Shown: positions 15,818 to 24,742 of the stretch, one piece after another
Numbering within the stretch: position 1 is the first letter of the stretch
How the letters are laid out: each line of letters begins with the position of its first letter
Source: Chloroflexota bacterium
Lineage (GTDB): Bacteria > Chloroflexota > UBA6077 > FW602-bin22
NCBI GenBank assembly: GCA_004297775.1
Contig: SCUE01000035.1
Span: forward strand, 62,001 to 126,000
Reading direction: 5' to 3'
DNA length: 64,000 bases
Notes under the pieces: model-generated
Databases searched by the model: none
What the model was told of the DNA's origin: nothing
What the model saw: only the letters and a program-made list of their open reading frames with translations
Position numbers and translations under genes: made by a program

Positions 15818-17164
15818 ATGAGAAATGCCGACGGTGTGGCGCCGATCCTGATCTTCAACGCGGGCAGTTCATCGCTGAAGTACGAGGTGATCGCGGCAAA
15901 CGGACATTCGGTCGCGCGCGGGGGCGTGCGAAGGGTTGGAACGGATCAGGCGCTCCGGGAATCCACCGCCGGCGATGGACCTCTGCGTGCGACGACTGAG
16001 CCGTGCGCGGATCACGCTGTCGCGGCGGCGTGGGCGGTCGCGGATCTACGCGAGGCCGTGTCGTCGGCATTGGACGAGGTGGTCGCGGTCGGCCATCGGG
16101 TCGTCCACGGTGGTCCGCGCCTCTGGCAGCCGACCGTCATCGACGGTGACGTGATGACGGAACTGACGCGCGTCGCCGAGCTTGCCCCGCTTCACAACAG
16201 TCCGGCGCTGGCAACAATCGAGGCGGCTCGTGATCTACTGCCGGGCGTGCCGCACGTGGCGGTGTTCGACACGGGATTCCACCACGACCTGCCGGCAGTC
16301 GCCCGCGAGTACGCCCTGCCGCGTTCGATCGTCGAACGCTTCGCGATCCGCCGATACGGATTCCACGGCATCTCGTGCCAGTACTTGATGCGCCGGATCG
16401 GTGAACTCGGCATCCAACCGGCGAAACGGGTGATCCTCTGCCACCTCGGCGCCGGGGCGAGCATCACGGCGGTTCTCGACGGGCGATCGATCGACACGAG
16501 CATGGGATTCACCCCGCTCGAAGGCCTGGTGATGGCGACCCGGGTTGGCACGGTCGATCCGGGCATCGGGCCGTTCCTCGAACGCCACGCCGGCCTTGAT
16601 GCCGACGGGGTGGAGCGCCTGTTCGAGCGCGAATCCGGACTGCGCGGGCTGAGCGGTCGAAGCGGCGACTATGCCGAGTTGGAGAGTCTGGCTGCCGCTG
16701 GCGATCGTGACGCGAATTTCGCGATCGATGTGTTCGCCTATCGCGCCCGGGCCTACTTGGGCGCCTATTGGGCGGCGCTCGGCGGCGTCGATCTGATCGT
16801 GTTCTCGGGTGGCATCGGCGAGAACTCGGCCGACGCTCGCGCGCGGATCCTCGGTCCGCTCGACGCCGTTGGCTGGCGGCTCGATCCGACCGCAAACGCG
16901 AGCGGTCCGCCCGAGCGGCGGATCAATCCCAACGGCGCAACTCCGGCGGTCTGGGTCATTCCAACGCGCGAGAGCGCCGAGATCGCGCGCGAGGTGCGCC
17001 TATTGATGCAGCAAGCAATAGACCGAGGCCGAATGCCCGGCATCGAACCTACCGCGGGTTCGTCGCGCGCCGGTGTCAGCCCGACTTCTCGCCAGATTGT
17101 CGGGCAGCGAGGCCGTACAAGCCCGCCTCTTGGCTCAGCGCGGCGAGCTCGTCGAGGATCTTGA
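15818..17164 (+). CDS. ackA: Acetate kinase
   Basis: Cytoplasmic enzyme that converts acetyl phosphate and ADP to acetate and ATP. Conserved blocks are FNAGSSSLKYEV near the N-terminus, VGHRVVHGG, the catalytic region RRYGFHGISCQYL, CHLGAGASITAV, TPLEGLVMATR and FSGGIGENSA. The family is usually about 400 residues; this frame gives 448, with a non-conserved Arg/Ser-rich tail of about 45 residues that overlaps a convergent antitoxin gene. It faces the phosphoketolase gene tail to tail, so the two could form a xylulose-5-phosphate to acetate shunt that yields ATP. Confidence 0.95.
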   Translation: MRNADGVAPILIFNAGSSSLKYEVIAANGHSVARGGVRRVGTDQALRESTAGDGPLRATTEPCADHAVAAAWAVADLREAVSSALDEVVAVGHRVVHGGPRLWQPTVIDGDVMTELTRVAELAPLHNSPALATIEAARDLLPGVPHVAVFDTGFHHDLPAVAREYALPRSIVERFAIRRYGFHGISCQYLMRRIGELGIQPAKRVILCHLGAGASITAVLDGRSIDTSMGFTPLEGLVMATRVGTVDPGIGPFLERHAGLDADGVERLFERESGLRGLSGRSGDYAELESLAAAGDRDANFAIDVFAYRARAYLGAYWAALGGVDLIVFSGGIGENSADARARILGPLDAVGWRLDPTANASGPPERRINPNGATPAVWVIPTRESAEIAREVRLLMQQAIDRGRMPGIEPTAGSSRAGVSPTSRQIVGQRGRTSPPLGSARRARRGS

Positions 17165-17372
17165 GTCGCTCAGCATAGAGCAGATCCGCGCGCCGATGGT
17201 CCAGCAGCTCCGCGATTGTCATGCCGATCGGACCGATCCGTTCGCGCATCGCGAGCGTCGCCGCCACGACCTTGCCTCGCCGTGTGATTTCGACGGCGGT
17301 CGGTCGCCGACGCAGCGCGTCCGTCGCCCTTTTGGAGGAAGCCGAGATGCTCGACGGTTTCGCGGTCACCAC
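17076..17372 (-). CDS. Phd/YefM-like antitoxin
   Basis: A 98-residue protein whose first half (SISASSKRATDALRRRPTAV, then EITRRGKVVAATLAM) matches the Phd/YefM fold, in which the N-terminal part binds DNA as a dimer. The helical C-terminal half would bind a toxin, but no toxin gene follows: the phosphoketolase stop lies beyond. Its 3' end overlaps about 90 bp of the acetate kinase tail in the opposite direction. It is probably a solitary antitoxin left from a lost pair. Confidence 0.6.
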   Translation of the reverse strand: MVTAKPSSISASSKRATDALRRRPTAVEITRRGKVVAATLAMRERIGPIGMTIAELLDHRRADLLYAERLKILDELAALSQEAGLYGLAARQSGEKSG

Positions 17373-17405
17373 GTCAGGGTAATTGTAGCCACGTGACGCT
17401 CGAGT

Positions 17406-19772
17406 TCATCCCTGCGGTCCTCCCCAGCGCCAGTCGCGAATAGCCGGCATGTCCTCGCCGTGCTTGCGAATGTAGGCGCGGTGCTCGGTCAGCATGTCGC
17501 GAAACGCTTGCTTCGCGTGCGCGGCGCGGACAGCCAGGTTCGGTACGCGTTCGATCACGTCCATCGCGAGGTGGAACCGATCCATGTCGTTCATGACGAC
17601 CATGTCGAACGGCGTGGTCGTGGTGCCCTCCTCCTTGTATCCGCGTACGTGGAGGTTGGCGTGGTTGGCGCGCCGGTAGGTCAGCCGGTGGATCAGCCAG
17701 GGATACCCGTGATAGGCGAAGACGATCGGCTTGTCCGTTGTGAATAGACCGTCGAAATCGCGATCGGTCAGCCCGTGGGGATGCTCCTCCCGCGGCTGTA
17801 GCCGCATGAGATCGACGACGTTGACGACGCGAATCTTCAGATCGGGGATGCGTTCGCGCAGGAGATCGACCGCCGCGAGCGTCTCCAGTGTCGGCACGTC
17901 GCCAGCGCATGCCATGACGACGTCCGGCTCGGATCCGGCGTCATTGCTGGCCCACTCCCAGATGCCGATTCCGGCCGCGGAATGCTTGACCGCCGCGTCG
18001 ATGTCGAGAAACTGCGGCGCCGGCTGCTTCCCCGCCACGACGATGTTGATGTAGTTCCGACTGCGCAGACAGTGGTCCATCACCGAGAGCAGCGTGTTTC
18101 CATCCGGCGGGAGGTACACGCGGATCACGTCGGCCTTCTTGTTCACGGCGTGGTCGATGAAGCCAGGATCCTGGTGCGAGAAGCCGTTGTGGTCCTGTCG
18201 CCACACGTGTGACGAGAGCAGGTAGTTCAGCGAGGCGATCGGCGCCCGCCACGGGACCTCGTCGCGCGTGACCTTCAGCCACTTGGCGTGCTGGTTGAAC
18301 ATCGAGTCGACGACGTGGACGAACGCCTCGTAGGTCGAGAAGAGTCCGTGTCGGCCGGTCAATAGGTACCCCTCGAGCCAGCCCTGGCAGGTGTGCTCGG
18401 AGAGGATCTCCATCGCGCGACCGTCCGGTGCGAGGTGATCGTCTTCCGGCACTTTCTCGCCCATCCAGGCCCGATTCGTCACGTCGAGCACGTCGCCGAG
18501 TCGATTGGACGCCAGTTCGTCCGGTGCGACGACGCGAAAGTTTCGGCTGTCGAGATTCGCTTTCATGATGTCGCGCAGGAAGCGACCCAGCGCCCGCGTT
18601 GCCTCACCGATCGTCTCGCCCGGCGCGGGGACGTCGATCGCGTAGTCGCGGAAGTCCGGCATGTCCAGATCGCGCAGAAGCAAGCCGCCGTTGGCGTGCG
18701 GATTCGCGCCCATGCGACGTGTGCCGAGCGGCGCGCACCGGGCGATCTCTGGCCGCACGCAGCCTCGGTCGTCGAATAGCTCGTCGGGGCGATAGCGACG
18801 CAACCACTCATCGAGAAGCGCCAGGTGGGCCGGATTCCCGGCCACGTCCGAGAGCGGCACCTGGTGCGAGCGCCAGGACCCTTCGGACTTGTGGCCATCC
18901 ACCTCCGCCGGACCGGTCCAGCCCTTCGGTGTCCGCAGAACAATCATCGGCCAACGAGGCCGCTCGGTCGCACCGCCGGTTCGCGCCTCCCGCTGGATCG
19001 TGGCGATGTCGTCGAGCGCGCGATCGAGTGTCTCGGCCATCTGCCGATGCATCAGGGCCGGATCGTCGCCCTCGACGAAGTACGGCTCGTGCCCGTACCC
19101 GCGCAGCAACTGTTCGAGTTCGTGATGTGGAATGCGCGCCAGGACGGTCGGATTCGCGATCTTGTACCCGTTCAGATGGAGGATCGGCAGCACCGCGCCA
19201 TCGGACGCCGGATTCAGGAACTTGTTCGAATGCCAGGCGGCCGCGAGCGGACCGGTCTCGGCCTCACCGTCGCCGATGACGCACGCCACGAGCAAGCCCG
19301 GGTTGTCGAGCGCGGCTCCGTAGGCGTGCGAGAGGGCGTAGCCGAGTTCGCCGCCCTCATGGATCGATCCGGGCGTTTCTGGCGCGGCGTGACTCGGGAT
19401 GCCGCCGGGAAACGAGAACTGTCGAAAGAGTCGGCGCAGACCTTCGATCCCTGGACCCACATTCGGGTAAATCTCGCTGTAGGTGCCTTCGAGGTAGGTG
19501 TTCGCGACCATCGCCGGACCGCCGTGGCCGGGGCCACAGACGAAAATCGCGTTCAGGTCGCGGTCGACGATCGCGCGATTGAGGTGGGCATAAATGAAGT
19601 TGAGACCTGGCGTCGTGCCCCAGTGACCAAGCAACCTCGGCTTGACGTGTTCCGATGTGAGCGGGTCGCGCAGCAGCGGGTTGGCGAGCAGGTAGATCTG
19701 TCCGACTGACAGGTAGTTGGCCGCCCGCCAGTAGGCGTCGATCAGTCCGAGTTGTTCGTCGGTCGGCCGCAT
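17406..19772 (-). CDS. xfp: Phosphoketolase (xylulose-5-P/fructose-6-P)
   Basis: Thiamine diphosphate enzyme that splits xylulose 5-phosphate (and often fructose 6-phosphate) with phosphate into acetyl phosphate and an aldose phosphate. The 788-residue length is typical. Family blocks include [35 protein letters not shown], the ThDP region [30 protein letters not shown] and [13 protein letters not shown] 19772 is preceded by AGGAG within a small hairpin. It is convergent with acetate kinase, which would consume the acetyl phosphate. Confidence 0.97.
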   Translation of the reverse strand: MRPTDEQLGLIDAYWRAANYLSVGQIYLLANPLLRDPLTSEHVKPRLLGHWGTTPGLNFIYAHLNRAIVDRDLNAIFVCGPGHGGPAMVANTYLEGTYSEIYPNVGPGIEGLRRLFRQFSFPGGIPSHAAPETPGSIHEGGELGYALSHAYGAALDNPGLLVACVIGDGEAETGPLAAAWHSNKFLNPASDGAVLPILHLNGYKIANPTVLARIPHHELEQLLRGYGHEPYFVEGDDPALMHRQMAETLDRALDDIATIQREARTGGATERPRWPMIVLRTPKGWTGPAEVDGHKSEGSWRSHQVPLSDVAGNPAHLALLDEWLRRYRPDELFDDRGCVRPEIARCAPLGTRRMGANPHANGGLLLRDLDMPDFRDYAIDVPAPGETIGEATRALGRFLRDIMKANLDSRNFRVVAPDELASNRLGDVLDVTNRAWMGEKVPEDDHLAPDGRAMEILSEHTCQGWLEGYLLTGRHGLFSTYEAFVHVVDSMFNQHAKWLKVTRDEVPWRAPIASLNYLLSSHVWRQDHNGFSHQDPGFIDHAVNKKADVIRVYLPPDGNTLLSVMDHCLRSRNYINIVVAGKQPAPQFLDIDAAVKHSAAGIGIWEWASNDAGSEPDVVMACAGDVPTLETLAAVDLLRERIPDLKIRVVNVVDLMRLQPREEHPHGLTDRDFDGLFTTDKPIVFAYHGYPWLIHRLTYRRANHANLHVRGYKEEGTTTTPFDMVVMNDMDRFHLAMDVIERVPNLAVRAAHAKQAFRDMLTEHRAYIRKHGEDMPAIRDWRWGGPQG

Positions 19773-19784
19773 CGGCGTTCGCTC

Positions 19785-19802
19785 CTAATCCGCTCGGATT
19801 AG
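19785..19802 (-). promoter_or_regulatory. Hairpin overlapping the phosphoketolase ribosome binding site
   Basis: A perfect inverted repeat, CTAATCC (19785-19791) and GGATTAG (19796-19802), sits 12 bp before the xfp ATG. The AGGAG Shine-Dalgarno overlaps the last bases of its 3' arm on the minus strand. It may be an operator or may control translation; there is no T-run, so it is not a clear terminator. Confidence 0.4.
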
Positions 19803-19854
19803 CCTACGCGATTGCGCCACTCCCTGACTTCTGGGATTTCCCTGGTGTGGCGCC

Positions 19855-21177
19855 CTACGACCGCGCCAGGATATCGCGCGTCGCGGCCGTGCCCTCGGCG
19901 AGCGCGACATCGATCGGCTTCTGGTTGCGCAACACCAGATGGAACTCGCCGGCGAGGCGCCCGGCGACGGCGCGGTACCCCGGGAAGCCGGTGACTGGCG
20001 CGTTCGCGGTCTCGAGAAGCTGTGCCAGGATCGGCGGCCAGAGGCTCGCGAACGGACCGGTATCGCCCCGGTACGGCGCGCGGTCGAGATTGTTCTGTCG
20101 CGCCGGCGGGTAGCCGTTTCCGGCGCACCAGGCGTGGCTCGCCTCGTCGGATGACAGCGCGGCGATCAGTTCTCGCGCCCGGTCGCCGGACGCGAACCGG
20201 CCGACGCACCAGTGGCGGCCGCGCAGGAGGATGCCGCGATGATCGCGCCGGGGCGCCAGCGTGGCGCCGACCGAGAGGGCGGACCCAATCGCGGTTTCGT
20301 TCCGCGCCCAGAGCGACGAGGCCCACCAGAGGCCGACTTTGCCGCTCTCGACCAGACGAAAGGCCGGGCGATCGGGTGGCAGCGCGCCACGGGTTGCCAG
20401 GAGGTCCTGCAGAAAGATCAACGCCGCGCGCATGGCTTCGTGCTCGAATGACACGATGCCGCCATTCGGCGTCGGGAATGCGGCGCCGGCCGCGAACGCA
20501 TGCTGTGCGACGTGGAGGTAGAGGTCGTCGCCGGGACCGGTCGGGAGGATCGCGCCCCAACGCTCCTCCGGCGCCGCGACGCGCTTGCAGACGTCGGCGT
20601 ACTCGGCCCAGGTCGACGGTGGTGTCGCCTTGCCGGCTTCTCGCAGGCCAGCCGCGCGAAGTAGAGCGTCGTTGTAGAACGGCTGAGCGAATACCGGCGC
20701 GGCCGGCACACCGAGCGCCTCGCCACGCCAAAGTCCGGTTTCGCGCAGACCCGGAACCCACCCGTCGGCGAAAACGGTGTCCGATCCGAACGCCGCGATC
20801 ACGCCGCGATCCCTCGCCTCCGGAAGCCACTCGCCGGGGAGTTCGAGCACGTCCGGGCCGATCCCGCTTGCCGCGGCGCCAAGGGCTCGCCCGAACAGTT
20901 CCTCGGGATCGCCGAGCGGAAGCGTTGCCAGATCGATCGCGCCGCCGCGCCGGCCAAGAATCGGACGCAATTGGCGATCCATCACCGACGCCGCGATCGC
21001 GCCGCCGGCGTGCCAGAGGCGGATCGGGTTGCCAGACGCCCGGAGCGCGATCGTCGGTGGCTCGACGAGCCGCGTGACACGTGCGCAGGCCGCGCCGAGG
21101 AGCGCGATCGCGGATGCGCCGAGGAGCGAGCGACGAGAGAGGGCCTTGGGCCTGACTCGCGGCGACAGTTGAATCAT
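19855..21177 (-). CDS. Extracellular solute-binding lipoprotein (ABC importer type 1)
   Basis: A 440-residue sugar-type binding protein. The N-terminus has basic residues (KALSRRSLLG), a hydrophobic helix and a lipobox ending in Cys (LLGAAC), so it should be lipid-anchored outside the membrane. The mature part shows the usual DVLELPGEWLPEARDRGVI, PFYNDALLRAAGL and STWAEYADVCKRV segments. ATG 21177 was chosen to begin the signal peptide; the longer frame is not credible. No permease or ATPase gene lies next to it, so it must work with a transporter encoded elsewhere or have another sensing role. Confidence 0.88.
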   Translation of the reverse strand: MIQLSPRVRPKALSRRSLLGASAIALLGAACARVTRLVEPPTIALRASGNPIRLWHAGGAIAASVMDRQLRPILGRRGGAIDLATLPLGDPEELFGRALGAAASGIGPDVLELPGEWLPEARDRGVIAAFGSDTVFADGWVPGLRETGLWRGEALGVPAAPVFAQPFYNDALLRAAGLREAGKATPPSTWAEYADVCKRVAAPEERWGAILPTGPGDDLYLHVAQHAFAAGAAFPTPNGGIVSFEHEAMRAALIFLQDLLATRGALPPDRPAFRLVESGKVGLWWASSLWARNETAIGSALSVGATLAPRRDHRGILLRGRHWCVGRFASGDRARELIAALSSDEASHAWCAGNGYPPARQNNLDRAPYRGDTGPFASLWPPILAQLLETANAPVTGFPGYRAVAGRLAGEFHLVLRNQKPIDVALAEGTAATRDILARS

Positions 21178-21267
21178 CCGCTGTGGGGACGAGCCGTGGC
21201 AGCGCCGGCGTCCGGCACTTTGCCGAAGCGACTGATCCGCCACCACCGAAGAGAAGTCACCACAGGG

Positions 21268-22185
21268 TTAGCCATCGTCGTCCGCGAAGTCGAGACGCGT
21301 CGTCAGTCCGTCGTATCCGATCGTCGTCGCGGGGAAGATCTCGGCGGCGTGGGGCGCATAGGCCGCTGGATCGGTGATGGCCTGGCTGATGTGCGTCACC
21401 CAGAGTCGGCGCGCGCGCGCGCGCGCCGCCAGGGCACAGGTCTCGTCCAGATGCATGTGCTGGTGGTCGACCGCGCGCTGGTGATCGTCCGGGGCCATGA
21501 ACGTCGCCTCGCAGATCAGGAGGTCGGCTTCCTCGGCGAAGCGGACGATAGCATCGGTCGGCCGCGTGTCGGTCACGTAGGCGACTGAAAGGCCGGGACG
21601 CGGCGGTCCGAGGACGTCGTCCGGCTCGGCGTGGCCACCCGGCCACGAGACCGACTGCCCGTGCTGCAAGCTGTTCCACAGTTCAATCGGAATGCCGCGC
21701 GCCTCGGCCCGGGAACGGTCGAATCGCCGCCGCCGCGCCAGGTCGAACCGGTAGCCGAGGCACGGCATCCGATGATCGAGGTCGATGGTCGTCAACCTGA
21801 GATCGCTGGCGAGATCGATCGCCGCGCCGCCGTTCAGTTCCTGTATGCGGACCTCGAACGGCAGCCCCGGGACCAACACGGCCAATGAACGCGCCGCGTC
21901 GATCGTCTGCCTGGTGCCGTACACCGTGAGCGGATCTTGACGCCCGGACATGCCGAGCGTGAGGAGAAGTCCAGGCAGTCCGGCAATGTGATCCGCGTGG
22001 ACGTGGGTCAGCAGGATCGCCGTCAGGCCGCCGAAGCCCCAGCCCGGGGCGCGCATCGCGACCTGCGTGCCTTCGCCGCAGTCGGCGAGATACATGTTGC
22101 CGCCGACGCGAATCAACGCCGCGGCGAGCGCCCGGCCGGGCAGGGGAACAGTGCCGGCGGTGCCGACGAGGCAGACGTCGATCAC
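21268..22185 (-). CDS. rnz: Ribonuclease Z-like metallo-beta-lactamase fold hydrolase
   Basis: A 305-residue hydrolase of the RNase Z group. Zinc ligands are in LLTHVHADHIAGLPGLL; the family's further His/Asp ligands appear in LSVAYVTDTRPT, LICEATFM and LWVTHISQAI. GTG 22185 was chosen because it follows the dehydrogenase stop by 7 bp and starts directly with the first strand (VIDVCLVGTAG). RNase Z matures tRNA 3' ends, but close relatives act on other phosphodiesters or arylsulfates, so the exact role is open. It probably shares a transcript with the dehydrogenase upstream. Confidence 0.82.
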   Translation of the reverse strand: MIDVCLVGTAGTVPLPGRALAAALIRVGGNMYLADCGEGTQVAMRAPGWGFGGLTAILLTHVHADHIAGLPGLLLTLGMSGRQDPLTVYGTRQTIDAARSLAVLVPGLPFEVRIQELNGGAAIDLASDLRLTTIDLDHRMPCLGYRFDLARRRRFDRSRAEARGIPIELWNSLQHGQSVSWPGGHAEPDDVLGPPRPGLSVAYVTDTRPTDAIVRFAEEADLLICEATFMAPDDHQRAVDHQHMHLDETCALAARARARRLWVTHISQAITDPAAYAPHAAEIFPATTIGYDGLTTRLDFADDDG

Positions 22186-22192
22186 GCGCTGC

Positions 22193-23206
22193 TTAGGCGC
22201 CCAGCTCCCGCTCGGCCGCGTCCAGGCTCGCCAGGATCGACTCCTCGACCGCCAGGCCGTCGCGCCGGCGCTGCGCGTACTGGTCCCACTCGATTTCGCC
22301 GGGGACGTAGACGCGATTGACACCTGGAGCGGTCGGACAGGCCTGGATCTGGTCGATCAGTTCGTCCATGCGCGCCTTGAACTCGTCGATCGGCATGTAC
22401 CGCGCGACGTCGATCGTCATGAAGAACTGACCGCTGCCGAGCGCGCCGAGTCCAGCGCCGAAACGCCCGCCCGACATAACGCCGGCCAGGACGTCCAGCA
22501 TGAGCGCCATCCCGTACCCTTTCGGACCACCGACCGGCTCGAGCGACCCGGCGCGCGCGGCCAAGGGATCGGTCGTCGGGTTGCCATCGGCGTCGCGGGC
22601 CCACCCGAGCGGTATCGACTCGCCCTTCGAGCGGGCCACGTCGAGCTTGCCGCCCGCGACGACGCTCGTCGCCATGTCGAGCACCATCGGCCATTCCCGA
22701 TTGGTCGGCACCGCCATCGCGAAGGGATTGTTGCCGACCAGTTTCTTCGTGCCGCCGGTTGGGACCATATTGATACCGGCGTTGGTCGTCGCCCAGCCGA
22801 TCAGGCCGTGGGAGATGGCGCGAATCGCGTAGTACGCCATTGCCCCACAGTGCGTCGAGTGCTTGAGCGCGACTCCGGCCATGCCGTACTGCTTGCCGCG
22901 TTCGATCGCCAGTTCGTTCGCGCGGTAGGCCGTCAGTTGGCCGATGCCGTTGTCGCCGTCGACGACGCACTGCGCGCCGTTGTCGACGACGACCTGGATG
23001 TTCGGATGAGGATTGATGCGCCCGGCACGGCACGCCTCGACGTAGGTCGGCACGCGAATGACGCCGTGCGACGGATGGCCGCGCATGTCGGCCTCGACCA
23101 GATGGTCGGCGACGATCGTCGCGTCCGCCTCGGAGATATCCAGGCGGGTGAAGATGCGCGTCACGCGTGCGCGTAATGCAGATGGATCGATCGTCTGTGT
23201 AGCCAT
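22193..23206 (-). CDS. Malate/lactate/ureidoglycolate-type dehydrogenase (Ldh2 family)
   Basis: A 337-residue NAD(P)-dependent dehydrogenase of the LDH2/MDH2 fold. Family markers are EADMRGHPSHGVIRVPTY, KHSTHCGAMAYYAI, GWATTNAG, GNNPFAMAVPT, DMATSVVAGGK and GPKGYGMALMLDVLAG. The family oxidises or reduces 2-hydroxy/2-oxo acids (malate, sulfolactate, ureidoglycolate and others); the substrate is not clear here. ATG 23206 sits in a normal context. It precedes the RNase Z-like gene by 7 bp. Confidence 0.9.
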   Translation of the reverse strand: MATQTIDPSALRARVTRIFTRLDISEADATIVADHLVEADMRGHPSHGVIRVPTYVEACRAGRINPHPNIQVVVDNGAQCVVDGDNGIGQLTAYRANELAIERGKQYGMAGVALKHSTHCGAMAYYAIRAISHGLIGWATTNAGINMVPTGGTKKLVGNNPFAMAVPTNREWPMVLDMATSVVAGGKLDVARSKGESIPLGWARDADGNPTTDPLAARAGSLEPVGGPKGYGMALMLDVLAGVMSGGRFGAGLGALGSGQFFMTIDVARYMPIDEFKARMDELIDQIQACPTAPGVNRVYVPGEIEWDQYAQRRRDGLAVEESILASLDAAERELGA

Positions 23207-23384
23207 TGGCCGGGATGGTACCAGCGTTGGCGGCGTGCTCGCGAGCGTCTCGTGGCCGTTCGGTTGCTATTGACTCAGTGCGTCGCCGCGCACAAGCAGG
23301 GATGTCATCGAGCAAGTCTATTCCGATCCTCTCTCCGCTCATCCCGATCGCGGGCGCAGGTTGGCGCGCACCGCGCGTTCGAGG

Positions 23385-24440
23385 TCAGCCACGGTCGTCA
23401 TTCCAGCGCGTCGGCCACGCGCGCGGACAGGGACCAACGCACCCAGTTGAACAACGGTCCGAGGTGACGCCAACCGCGTGCCATATCACCACGGTCAGCG
23501 CGAAGTACACGCCGGTCGCTAATCCACGAGTTGCCGGCAGCATCGCCACCAGCACCGTCCACTGGTTGATCTTGGACGACATGAGGGCGGTCAGCGCGGC
23601 CGAGCCGAGCCCGCGCCACGCGAACAGCGAGACCACCACGAACTCGGGTGCCTCGGAGGCGAGGGGCGCCAGCCACTGCACGAGCAGGAACTCGTCGACG
23701 CCGAGCGCGGTGCCCGCGCCGACGAGCGCCTTCGCGAACGGCTTCGCAACGAGAAGGATCGCGCCGGCCGCGCCGATCACCAGCGCCGCGGTCACGAGCC
23801 TTCGCGAGCGTGGCGATAGCGCCCCGATCGTCCGCGCCGGGCCGACCAGGTGCGGTTCCCCGGCCGGCAAGCGCGCCAGCCGCCAGACGTAGAGGCCAAA
23901 TAGAGTAACCAGGACAGCCATGTCGAGCAGCGAGATGTCGCCCTTGAATGGCAGGACACACGCATACACCGTTGCCGCCAGAAGCACCACGAGTTCGAGA
24001 CGGTTCTGGCGCTGTAGCTGCACGGCGACGTGCCGGTGGCGCAGCCAGGCAATAAGCACGACGAGCGGCCACGCAATACCGATCAGTAGTCGGTTCGCGC
24101 CGGTCATGTTCGCGACCGCGTAGCCAGCGTAGACCGGGTCCTCCGCCGCCAACCAGGCGAAACTCGCGTCGACGACGTACTCGGGTAGGATCGCGATCAG
24201 GGCCAGCGCCGCGAGCGCGAGTCCTTGCGAGACATCGAGCTGGGCCACCTCCGCGGCCCAGGACAGCAGAAAGGCCGCTCCAACGATCGCCAACCCGTAG
24301 ATCGCCGCGCGGATGGGGTCGGAGAGCGGTGTTCCGAGCACAGCGACGGCGACGCCGGGAACGGTCGCGAGCGCGGCCAGCGCGACCAGGAGCCAACTGG
24401 CGGACCGCGCCGCGAGTGTGGGCTGTGCGGTGATCGGCAA
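23385..24440 (-). CDS. CaCA-family cation exchanger, C-terminus abnormal
   Basis: Integral membrane antiporter related to Na+/Ca2+ exchangers. Both conserved alpha repeats are seen: ALIAILPEYVVDASFAW in the first half and WLAPLASEAPEFVVVSLFAW with LTALMSSKINQWTVLVAMLP in the second. The usual helices after the second repeat seem missing: a final hydrophobic segment (GVYFALTVVIWHAVGV) follows almost at once, and the last 25 residues look non-native. An internal deletion or frameshift near the end is likely. TTG 24440 has GGAGG 7 nt upstream. It lies directly behind a manganese-type riboswitch, suggesting Mn2+ efflux. Confidence 0.8.
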   Translation of the reverse strand: MPITAQPTLAARSASWLLVALAALATVPGVAVAVLGTPLSDPIRAAIYGLAIVGAAFLLSWAAEVAQLDVSQGLALAALALIAILPEYVVDASFAWLAAEDPVYAGYAVANMTGANRLLIGIAWPLVVLIAWLRHRHVAVQLQRQNRLELVVLLAATVYACVLPFKGDISLLDMAVLVTLFGLYVWRLARLPAGEPHLVGPARTIGALSPRSRRLVTAALVIGAAGAILLVAKPFAKALVGAGTALGVDEFLLVQWLAPLASEAPEFVVVSLFAWRGLGSAALTALMSSKINQWTVLVAMLPATRGLATGVYFALTVVIWHAVGVTSDRCSTGCVGPCPRAWPTRWNDDRG

Positions 24441-24482
24441 GGCGGACCCTCCGGCGATGATGGTTCCCTGGCGGGATGTCCT

Positions 24483-24592
24483 GGTCGAAGGTCTCCTCGT
24501 GGCCCGTCATAGCGGGCTGGCGTGGCCGTGCCACGAGAGACCGTCCTGACGGCCGCGCCGAGCACGGGCGTACTCCCCTCGGTGTCGGGGTC
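24483..24592 (-). ncRNA. yybP-ykoY (manganese) riboswitch
   Basis: On the minus strand, GGGGAGTA at about 24577-24570 and GAGACCTTCG at about 24494-24485 match the two conserved loop strands of the yybP-ykoY aptamer, separated by about 75 nt that can form the intervening stems (GGCGCGGCCGTC...GACGGTC, and a stem of CGTGGC type). The aptamer ends about 43 nt before the TTG of a CaCA exchanger, a kind of gene known to be controlled by this riboswitch. Known members bind Mn2+ and turn export on. The rest of the 302-bp gap (24593-24742) shows no gene. Confidence 0.8.
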
Positions 24593-24742
24593 TAATGTAC
24601 GAGGTCGGCCGGCTGTCCGTCAGTCAGCATTATTGCGTACGCCTCGTTTCAGCCGTCGGCGGCGGATCGCGGCGTTCGAATGACCGACCGGACCTCACGA
24701 TCGACACTCGCGCACCCTACGCGCGCGGTTCGCGGTGTGAGT

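Noticed and set aside
20022..21077. Long plus-strand frame opposite the solute-binding lipoprotein gene
   Set aside because: Arg/Ala-rich shadow of the lipoprotein gene with no recognisable domain.
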